Assembly: GCA_018970625.1 (NCBI GenBank)
Contig: JAGWVZ010000080.1
Location: 1 to 10,537, forward strand
Source: Myxococcales bacterium
GTDB taxonomy: Bacteria; Myxococcota; Bradymonadia; REDH01
Direction of reading: 5' to 3'
DNA: 10,537 nt
The notes under the pieces were generated by a model, which worked only from the letters and a program-made list of their open reading frames with translations, was not told the origin of the DNA and ran no database searches. Of the stretch, positions 1-6,442 are shown one piece after another (within the stretch, counting starts at the first letter, position 1; the number at the start of each line of letters is the position of its first letter). The translations under genes were made by a program, and so were the position numbers.

Positions 1-897
1 AGCGGCGGCCGAAACCTGCAGCACCAGAAATAGTTTTCCGAATTCTGCAGACTCCAGGTGCACTTCCTCGCGTGCATAAATACCGACAAATTTAATGACG
101 GCATCCAGCCCCGCCATGTACACCATAAACGCAAACAGAAACTGAAACAGGGCGGGATTTTTGCGAGCTGTATCGGCTGCCTGCGAGACTTCGCTCCATC
201 CGGCAGCCATGAGCCTTGGCAACGTCGCGTGCTCCCAACCCGGCCGAGCGGGCGTTCGGCTTTTGACCAGCAGAAAGGTCGGTAAAGCCGAAACAAGGAA
301 GAATGCGCCCGTTGCGACCATCGCCATTCGATTCTGCATCAGGTAGGCGGCTGTCTCGGTGTCGGCGTCTGCTCGAATCATCACCATGGTCGCCAGAATG
401 ACGCTGGCCAGGCCGCCGAAATACCCGATTCCCCAGCCAATACCCGAAATGCGCCCCATGGAATCTTCGTCTGCGACGTCCGTCAGAAAACTCGCGCACA
501 AAGTCTCGCTGAGCATGAACGCCGTGTTGCTGACAACCAGCATCGACAGCGCCAGCCAGACCTGGCCCGGAGCAGCCAGACCCATCAGCATGGTGCCCAT
601 CGCGCACATCACGGTCGCATACAGGAGGTATCGTTTCTTTCGGCCGCTGTAGTCGCAAATGGCGCCCGCCAGCGGCGCAAGCAACAGCGCCAGCGCCGTC
701 GATACCATCATGCCCAGCGCCCATAGCGAGTCGCGCATCTGCCAGTCGGCGGGCACAATATACTGGATAAAGAAACTGGAATACACCGCGGTAATGACCA
801 CGGTGGTGTAGCTGGAATTTGCGAAATCGAACATCGCCCAGCCCAGCACTTCATACCACGGCGCACGTGTGGAGCGAAACGGGTTCAGGGCGGCCAT
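1..897 (-). CDS. MFS transporter, UMF1/Atg22-like family, C-terminus beyond window
   Basis: The frame starts at ATG 897 and stays open to base 1, giving 299 residues with no stop; the C-terminal part lies outside the window. The N-terminal stretch GWAMFDFANSSYTTVV (residues 19-34) and the loop FLTDVADEDSMGRISGIGWG (137-156), followed by GYFGGL, closely match the conserved UMF1/Atg22 signatures (W-A-x-x-D-F-A-N-S-x-[YF] and G-R-[VI]-S-G-x-G-W-x-x-G-Y-x-G-G). About seven hydrophobic membrane segments are visible, with a charged CDYSGRKKRY loop (81-90), typical of the MFS loop between helices 2 and 3, and a hydrophilic central loop (about 222-256). The family sits in the inner membrane and its bacterial substrates are mostly unknown, so none is assigned. 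The ribosome binding site is weak (GGTG four bases before ATG). The gene follows the cytochrome gene after 119 bases in the same direction. Family assignment is firm; function is not. Confidence 0.88.
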   Translation of the reverse strand, partial: MAALNPFRSTRAPWYEVLGWAMFDFANSSYTTVVITAVYSSFFIQYIVPADWQMRDSLWALGMMVSTALALLLAPLAGAICDYSGRKKRYLLYATVMCAMGTMLMGLAAPGQVWLALSMLVVSNTAFMLSETLCASFLTDVADEDSMGRISGIGWGIGYFGGLASVILATMVMIRADADTETAAYLMQNRMAMVATGAFFLVSALPTFLLVKSRTPARPGWEHATLPRLMAAGWSEVSQAADTARKNPALFQFLFAFMVYMAGLDAVIKFVGIYAREEVHLESAEFGKLFLVLQVSAAA

Positions 898-1016
898 GAA
901 ACACCATCGGGAGAGGTGACGAAAGAAGACGACGCTGCATAACACGACTGCGAGTGATATCGTTAGCCATTCCCCTCAGCACGCTTTTTGCTGCGAATCG
1001 ATGTCCGAAGTATCGC

Positions 1017-2909
1017 TTACAGTGTCTTCAGATACTCGATCAGATCGCTGCGCCCGGCTTCGTCCAACAGAGGATTTCCGTCCACATCCACCAGCATGCT
1101 GTCGTGGCCACGATTCGATAATCCCGGAAGCGAATTGTCGTAGAAAGCCCGCTCCACCTGCGTCCACGAAACCGGTGTCGCGTCGCCCACCGGGTAACCC
1201 ACACAGGCGGGGTCGAAGTCGGTCGCTGCATTGTCAGCGGGCCCCATCCAGAAGGAGGTTCGCCGCTGAGATGCAGGGGTGAGCAGCTCACACAGGTTAG
1301 GAATAGAGCCGTTGTGCAGGTATGGATAGCGAGCGAAAATACCGTCCAGCGGCGGTGGCACATACCCCGCCTGTACTTCGACCACCGTCGCCATGGCGTT
1401 CGAGATAGCGAGCTCATTCAAACGGTCGGCAAACGCTGCCATCCCCTCTGCACGTTGCAGGTCGGTGCCCACGTCCAGCACCGGGGTCTGTTCGGGATAC
1501 GTCACCGTCAGGGTTGCCAGCTGCTCGGCCAGGGGCAGCGAAGCTGCATCCGTCAGCTCCCATGCCTTTTCGTAGGTGCCATGACAACTGGAGCACATCG
1601 CTTCAAAATGGACCTGACCACGCCGAGCGGCGTCGATATCAATCGGATATTCCTCAAGAATCGTCGTCCTGCGTGGCGCCTGGGTCGCGAACGCCAGAAC
1701 GGTCAGCTCGTCCACAATCTGCTGGTTGTCGCGCAGCCAGACCTCCAGCTCCTGCAGGTCGGTTCCACGACCGATCTCATTCCAGAGGAAATTGGTGAAA
1801 ATCGGATTGCCCGAGACAATTGAGCCGTCAGAAAGCCAGCGATTCTTATATTTCAGGGTCCACCAGACGGCCGGTTTACTGTCGGCGACAAAAGTCTCCA
1901 ACGCATTTTCGCGTGGGTTTCGCTGCCACTCCACGTTGAGAGTCGCGTAGGCGTCCTCGTTGCGTCGCGCCAGACTCAGCGATACCTGCGCCAGCGACGT
2001 ATCCAGACCCAGCACCTGCGGCACCACGCTACCAATCGCTGCCAGATTCGTCTGCGTTCTCAGGAACAGCTCAAGCTCGGTCTCGTTCGCCCCGGTCAGG
2101 CTCTGAAATAACTCGCTGGTAATACTCGGAAAGAAACCCGCAGCCAGATGAAAGAATTCATTGGCGCGCGCGGTGCGATTCGTAAGACCCACAACGGTGT
2201 GACCAAACAGTTCGGCGGTATGGCACGTGGCACACGAAAACGTCAGCGCGTCGCCCCACTGGGTCTCGACGTAACCGGCACCCAACGCATCGCCCGCCGC
2301 GACGTAATCAGGCCATGTAATGCCGCCGGGAATGGCTTCGCCCGTCTCGTCCAGACGCGCCAGCCCAAGCCAGTCGTACATCTCTTCGCTGGTGCCAAAT
2401 CCCAGCGAGCCACGCGCAATCTGCTGCGTGGCGAGCACCGTTTCATCGTCGCTGTTCGGATTGAACATCGTACGCATTGGCTCGCCGGGTAGCAGCGCGC
2501 CAGAGATATCAATGGGCCAGATCAGGGTGTGTCCAAGACCTGCGCTCGCCACCTGCGGGAGCGCGTCGCCCAGTCCGTAAATATCCGCCCGACCGCCGGC
2601 AGGCACAGGGGCGCCCTGCGACCAGTCCGCTACCAGCCGGTCACAGATGCCGTCCTGATTGGCGTCGATGCCATTCGCGCAGGCGGGCTCTTCGACCGCA
2701 TCGCTGCAGCCGCTGCCTTCGCACCCTGCATCAGACGCGGCGTCCCCCGGCGGACCGTTCATGGTGTCCGCCCCGGGCGTCAGGTTGCTGTCGTCGGAGC
2801 AGCCACCAAGCGGTAACGTGAGCAGCAGCGCGCAGGCCAGAGGGGCTGCCGCCCGGTGTCGTACGGGCACCGAAGAAAAAACAGCGGGTACAAACGTGCG
2901 CAAAGACAC
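1017..2909 (-). CDS. Di-heme c-type cytochrome lipoprotein, CcP/MauG/RoxA-like
   Basis: From the GTG at 2909 this encodes 630 residues. The frame also allows a TTG at 2915, but GGAG at 2919-2916 touches that codon and lies six bases from the GTG, so GTG is preferred. A signal peptide ends in a lipobox (LPLGGC, lipid-anchored C37). A Cys/Asp-rich linker with a DxNxDGxxD calcium-loop motif (residues 82-90) follows. Two heme-binding CXXCH motifs are visible: CATCH (226-230) and CSSCH (439-443). The C-terminal half carries PPLDGIFARYPYLHNGSIPNLCELL (518-542), typical of di-heme cytochrome c peroxidase-like proteins, and ends NRGHDSML...LIEYLKTL, where H602 is a candidate distal ligand of the second heme. 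The overall size and the 213-residue heme spacing resemble rubber oxygenase RoxA rather than ordinary bacterial CcP (about 330 residues). It is predicted to be anchored in the cell envelope and to perform an oxidative or peroxidative heme reaction; the substrate is unknown. Stop is TAA. Confidence 0.88.
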   Translation of the reverse strand: MSLRTFVPAVFSSVPVRHRAAAPLACALLLTLPLGGCSDDSNLTPGADTMNGPPGDAASDAGCEGSGCSDAVEEPACANGIDANQDGICDRLVADWSQGAPVPAGGRADIYGLGDALPQVASAGLGHTLIWPIDISGALLPGEPMRTMFNPNSDDETVLATQQIARGSLGFGTSEEMYDWLGLARLDETGEAIPGGITWPDYVAAGDALGAGYVETQWGDALTFSCATCHTAELFGHTVVGLTNRTARANEFFHLAAGFFPSITSELFQSLTGANETELELFLRTQTNLAAIGSVVPQVLGLDTSLAQVSLSLARRNEDAYATLNVEWQRNPRENALETFVADSKPAVWWTLKYKNRWLSDGSIVSGNPIFTNFLWNEIGRGTDLQELEVWLRDNQQIVDELTVLAFATQAPRRTTILEEYPIDIDAARRGQVHFEAMCSSCHGTYEKAWELTDAASLPLAEQLATLTVTYPEQTPVLDVGTDLQRAEGMAAFADRLNELAISNAMATVVEVQAGYVPPPLDGIFARYPYLHNGSIPNLCELLTPASQRRTSFWMGPADNAATDFDPACVGYPVGDATPVSWTQVERAFYDNSLPGLSNRGHDSMLVDVDGNPLLDEAGRSDLIEYLKTL

Positions 2910-2915
2910 GGGCAA

Positions 2916-2919
2916 CTCC
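2916..2919 (-). promoter_or_regulatory. Ribosome binding site of the di-heme cytochrome gene
   Basis: On the minus strand these bases read GGAG and lie six bases upstream of the GTG at 2909. The alternative TTG at 2915 follows GGAG with no spacer, which would be unusable. This site therefore decides the start codon. It directly adjoins one arm of an inverted repeat (2919-2926). Confidence 0.55.
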
Positions 2920-2999
2920 AGTGGCGGTGCGGGTCCAGATGTGGGCTCTCGTCGGCTTCATGACGGGTTGTGCGCGTCATGGCAAGCGACACGCCACTG
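2919..2999. repeat. Nested inverted repeats in the gap upstream of the cytochrome gene
   Basis: Two perfect inverted repeats are nested in the 93-base gap between the patatin gene and the cytochrome gene. The outer arms are CAGTGGCG (2919-2926) and CGCCACTG (2992-2999). The inner arms are CATGACG (2959-2965) and CGTCATG (2975-2981), with a nine-base loop. In the minus-strand transcript the outer downstream arm abuts the GGAG ribosome binding site. This could be a folded leader or a protein-binding operator. There is no T-run after it, so it is not a convincing intrinsic terminator. The repeats are seen; any function is inferred, and short repeats like these can arise by chance. Confidence 0.35.
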
Positions 3000-3002
3000 C
3001 AC

Positions 3003-4922
3003 CTATTCGCCTCGAATCTTTCGGTCCAGACGCGCACGCGCCATGTCCATCACGGGATCCATATTCAGCGGCAGGCGAGCGAAGAACCGAACGACGGAGG
3101 AGGTGTTCTTGCGACCATCGATCAGCGCCTTGGCTGCTATTCGGATGCGATTTACCAGCGGGGTGGAGTCGTCTGGATGAGCCTCGTCGGGAGCAGGGGG
3201 TAGGGGTGGGTGCTGTCGTTCGGCAATCCGGCCTGCAATCGCATCCAGCACGGTTCTGGCGACGCGACCGCCCATGGAGGAGTCGTAGCGCCGCGCATCC
3301 AGCGCCAGCAGGCCCGCGAGCGCGTACAAGGCCTCGCCAGCGAATACTCCGCGCAAACCGCGCGGTGCAAAGATGGGCACCATGGTAACAGGGCGGCGGC
3401 CGTCCAGCCCCGACATGCGCTCAATGTCGTGCAACCGCCGTGATAATATATTTTTCTGGCCCTCCGTCAGCCGCGAAGCTGACGGTCGCGCGCAGACCGT
3501 CGCCCAGGCAAAGGCCTTTTCGATGGTGTCCAGCACAAAGCTGCCTTCTTCTCCATCGTGTTCCTGAATCCAGCTATCGACCAGCGCGTCGCGGCGGTCC
3601 AGTCGAAGGTTGTTTTTGGCGATTACCTTTGCGTCCTGCGCGCGCAGGGTGGTCATGACGCTCTCAAAGAACACCCCGATTCCTCCCGCCGGAGTCTCGA
3701 TGGCTGAAAGCAACCGGCGTTTGCGTTCTTCGACGTCGTCCTGCACGCCCATGACCGAGTGCCAGGTCTGTGTCCACGCGTCGGGGTGCTGACTACGCCA
3801 GGCATCCAGTGTCCGGTCGGGAAACGCATCCAGAAAGAAACAAACCCGCTGATAGGAGAGTGTTTCCTCGACCTGATGACGGTTAAATTCTGAAGCGCCC
3901 GGCTCCCATGTGCGTCGCACGCGCCAGGCGTCGTGCCAGCGCGCCATCAGCAGCGCTGGTGCCACAGGCTTGTTGTTGAGCACCCCGCCGTCCATGTAGA
4001 GTTTGCTCGTGTGCGCCTCGCTATCCTGCACGGTCACCGGGCCCACGGCAAATGGCAGGGCGGCTGATGCGGTCGCGAAAGCCGCCATGCGACTGGCAGC
4101 TTCTTTGCCCCACGTCTCTATCTCGGCCCGGCGCCGGCGTCGCGTTCCGGTCAGGTAATGGTCGATGCCGGGTATCGCGTCACTGTCACGCGCAATAAAG
4201 AGCTTTCGAATCTCTGCATGACCCCGCGAACCCAGATCGCGGACCTGTCCGGCCTCGCCCCGAAACAGCAGCGAATCCCGGGGTGGGCTGGCTCCAAAGT
4301 CGGGATGGCCAATCACCTGGCTGGCCTCGAACTCTGCCGGTTCATGGTAGCCGAGCAGGTCGGTGAGCGTGATCGCCAACGCCACAACCCCCGTCTCATC
4401 GAGCAGGGATGGCTCGGTCGCCGGCTGCTCTCCGGGCTGCAACATGCGAAAGACCGTCTCGTACAGGCGCGCCCCGCTCAGTAACGTCCACCCGGGCGAC
4501 GACACCGGACCGCGGGTTTCGGACCGATTGTGGTCGCTGGCGAGCTGCATGAAGTCGGCCGCGTGAATCCAGTCGCCCGATATGCAGCCCTGCACGTCGG
4601 GTGGCTGGTCGGCGCCCAGATAAGCCGGTTCGAACAGCGCCTTCACCACCTGAGCCGCCGTGATGGCACCTGCCGAGGTGCCCGAAACGGAGTCAACCAC
4701 CACCAGACCCCAGTCTGCTCGAAGAAACCGTTCGTCGTGCGCAGGGGCCTGTTCCAGCACCGCCCTGTTGTGCGCGTGAAGGCGAAGCAGCAGCTCGCGT
4801 GACGCCGCCGACAGAAAAGTACCCAGCGAACCCGCACCGGCGAGCGCGATCGAGGCTCGTACAGGCACCCGTTGCGGTTGTTCGGGGTCACTCATGGGGC
4901 TCGGCGGTAGCGGGTCGATCAT
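3003..4922 (-). CDS. Patatin-like phospholipase family protein
   Basis: From ATG 4922 this encodes 639 residues and ends in TAG. The frame is open further to a TTG at 4961, and another ATG lies at 4895; none has a strong ribosome binding site, so the start is uncertain by up to about 20 residues. The patatin fold is shown by the nucleotide-loop-like oxyanion motif GAGSLG (29-34), the nucleophile elbow GTSAG with S83, the ASAALPFAVGPV block (286-297) and the catalytic DGG motif with D311. Together S83 and D311 form the expected Ser-Asp dyad of a lipid acyl hydrolase. No signal peptide or membrane helix is visible, so it is likely cytoplasmic or exported by a route not evident here. The stretch after about residue 330 is a long C-terminal extension with no recognised domain, making the protein about twice the size of the catalytic domain. 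The oxyanion motif lacks the usual Arg or Lys (GGGxR/KG). Lipid substrate and role are unknown. Confidence 0.88.
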   Translation of the reverse strand: MIDPLPPSPMSDPEQPQRVPVRASIALAGAGSLGTFLSAASRELLLRLHAHNRAVLEQAPAHDERFLRADWGLVVVDSVSGTSAGAITAAQVVKALFEPAYLGADQPPDVQGCISGDWIHAADFMQLASDHNRSETRGPVSSPGWTLLSGARLYETVFRMLQPGEQPATEPSLLDETGVVALAITLTDLLGYHEPAEFEASQVIGHPDFGASPPRDSLLFRGEAGQVRDLGSRGHAEIRKLFIARDSDAIPGIDHYLTGTRRRRRAEIETWGKEAASRMAAFATASAALPFAVGPVTVQDSEAHTSKLYMDGGVLNNKPVAPALLMARWHDAWRVRRTWEPGASEFNRHQVEETLSYQRVCFFLDAFPDRTLDAWRSQHPDAWTQTWHSVMGVQDDVEERKRRLLSAIETPAGGIGVFFESVMTTLRAQDAKVIAKNNLRLDRRDALVDSWIQEHDGEEGSFVLDTIEKAFAWATVCARPSASRLTEGQKNILSRRLHDIERMSGLDGRRPVTMVPIFAPRGLRGVFAGEALYALAGLLALDARRYDSSMGGRVARTVLDAIAGRIAERQHPPLPPAPDEAHPDDSTPLVNRIRIAAKALIDGRKNTSSVVRFFARLPLNMDPVMDMARARLDRKIRGE

Positions 4923-5040
4923 TGCGTCCAGCAAGGTGAGCCGAGCCGAGGTTCGCGTCAACCTTTGGCGAACAGGCTACCATGGCAAAAGTCAGGTTTG
5001 TGTACGTAAATGTGTCTTTTGAATCCTGATGTCGGCCGCG

Positions 5041-6414
5041 TTACCCTTTCCAGATCACCGTGCGTGACTCGGTGAGCTCGCGCATGGAATAGCCGATTCC
5101 TCCCTCGCCAAGCCCGGATTCCCCGCGCCCTGCAAATGGCATCCAGTCGGTGCGGAAGGCGGTGTGGTCATTGATGAGCACGGTGCTGGCCTCGAGCTGC
5201 CGCGACGCCTGCAGGGCGTGGTCGACCCGATTGGTGAAGATGGACGCCTGAAACGCATAACGGGTCTGATTGGCGCGATGAATGGCGGCGTCCAGGTTGT
5301 CGGCGTCGTACACGCAGACGACGGGGCCGAATACTTCCTGCTGCGAAATGGCAGCCGAGTCGGGAGGATTCAGCAGCACGGTGGGCGCGAAGTACCACTC
5401 GTTGAGGGGGTCGCCCCCTGTCAGGCAGGTGGCACCCTGCGACATGGCGTCACGAACAACGGCTCGCACCCGCTGTACAGATTCAGGGCGAATCAGGGGG
5501 CCCACCTCGGTGGTCGCTACAGTGGCAGGGCCGACGACGAGCGCGCTGGCGGCAGCGGCCAGTACCTGCGCGACCTCGGCTGCGCGCCCACCGGGCACAT
5601 AAATGCGCTGGGTAGAAACGCAAACCTGGCCCGCATGGTAAAAGGCGCCTTTGGTAAGCGCTGGGATGATGCGCTCGACCTGCACGTCGTTGTCGACAAT
5701 GCACGGGGCAATCCCGCCATGTTCCAGACAGATACGGGTTCCATCTGCAATTCGGCGGCGAATTTCCCATCCCACGCGCGACGCGCCAATAAACGAGACA
5801 TGCGCGATACGGCGGTCTGCGACCAGCTCCAGCAGCGTGGAGTCGTCCACCAGAACGGCCTGCGCCATTTCGGGTTTCAGGCCGCACTCGTGAAGGCATT
5901 TCAGCAGGTGAAGTCCCGAGAGGGGCGTTTTGGGCGAAGGCTTGAACAGCACCGGCGTGCCCACCGCCACCGCCGGGATAATCTGGTGCACGGCGAGGTT
6001 GAGCGGGTGATTGAACGCGGAGATCGCCAATTCGACGCCGATCGGGTCTCGCCACGACATCGTCGCGCGGTGTTCACTGGCAGCGGTCATCCCCATGGGT
6101 ACGGCGTGACCGTGCAGGTGCTGCAGCTCACGCAGGGCAATCTGAAATCCATCGAGCGCGCGATTGACTTCGACCTGCGCGTCCCAGAGCGGTTTGCCGC
6201 CTTCGGTGGCGATGCGCATCGCCAGCGAATCCCGTTGCGTTTCGAGCAGGGCGGCGGTGCGGCTCAGGATGTGAATGCGTTCATGCAGGGGCTGCGCTGC
6301 CCGCCGCTGATGGGCGTCCCACGCGGTCTGAATGCGAACGGTGGCCTGCTCACGTGACTCAAGAGGCAGCCGTTCGACGAGCTGACCGGTTCCGGGTTGC
6401 ACAACATCCAGCAT
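5041..6414 (-). CDS. NAD(P)-dependent aldehyde dehydrogenase
   Basis: The product is 457 residues from ATG 6414 (stop TAA), slightly short of the family's usual 470-500 residues. An upstream start at 6513 in the same frame lies inside the preceding gene and encodes unrelated residues. ATG 6414 is preferred because it has AGGTG five bases before it. All catalytic elements are present: N135 in SAFNHPLNL, K158 in LFKPSPKTPLS, E231 in LEHGG, the nucleophile C265 in GQVCVSTQRIYV, and E360 in QEVFGP. The protein should oxidise an aldehyde to the acid using NAD+ or NADP+ in the cytoplasm. The C-terminus (INDHTAFRTDWMPFAGRGESGLG followed by GGIGYSMRE) resembles the broad lactaldehyde/phosphonoacetaldehyde dehydrogenase-type group, but the substrate cannot be read from the sequence. 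It begins 28 bases after the Omp85 stop, so it is probably co-transcribed with the tamB-Omp85 pair. Confidence 0.93.
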   Translation of the reverse strand: MLDVVQPGTGQLVERLPLESREQATVRIQTAWDAHQRRAAQPLHERIHILSRTAALLETQRDSLAMRIATEGGKPLWDAQVEVNRALDGFQIALRELQHLHGHAVPMGMTAASEHRATMSWRDPIGVELAISAFNHPLNLAVHQIIPAVAVGTPVLFKPSPKTPLSGLHLLKCLHECGLKPEMAQAVLVDDSTLLELVADRRIAHVSFIGASRVGWEIRRRIADGTRICLEHGGIAPCIVDNDVQVERIIPALTKGAFYHAGQVCVSTQRIYVPGGRAAEVAQVLAAAASALVVGPATVATTEVGPLIRPESVQRVRAVVRDAMSQGATCLTGGDPLNEWYFAPTVLLNPPDSAAISQQEVFGPVVCVYDADNLDAAIHRANQTRYAFQASIFTNRVDHALQASRQLEASTVLINDHTAFRTDWMPFAGRGESGLGEGGIGYSMRELTESRTVIWKG

Positions 6415-6419
6415 GATCG

Positions 6420-6424
6420 CACCT
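6420..6424 (-). promoter_or_regulatory. Ribosome binding site of the aldehyde dehydrogenase gene
   Basis: The minus strand reads AGGTG here, five bases before ATG 6414. It lies in the 28-base gap after the Omp85 stop codon and supports ATG 6414 over the longer open frame. Confidence 0.6.
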
Positions 6425-6442
6425 GTTTCGGGGGCTCGGTGG

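Noticed and set aside
92..724. A 210-codon minus-strand frame overlapping the transporter gene
   Set aside because: It is an alternate-frame shadow of the MFS gene: composition is Gly/Arg/His-rich with no membrane segments, while the other frame gives clear UMF1 motifs.
898..1016. Possible terminator or promoter between the cytochrome and transporter genes, including CAGCA-N7-TGCTG at 977-993 and an imperfect palindrome around GATATC at 956-961
   Set aside because: The stem is only five bases with no T-run on the coding strand, the palindrome is imperfect, and no -35/-10 pair with good spacing stands out.
4923..5040. Possible promoter for the patatin gene (TTGACG and TTTACG as -35-like boxes on the minus strand) and an AGGTT/AACCT repeat
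   Set aside because: Neither box is followed by a credible -10 at 16-18 bases, and a five-base repeat is expected by chance.
5164..6357. A 397-codon open frame on the plus strand opposite the aldehyde dehydrogenase gene
   Set aside because: It lies wholly antisense to a gene with every catalytic residue intact. Its translation is rich in Arg, Gly and His and resembles no family I know; long antisense frames are common opposite GC-rich genes.
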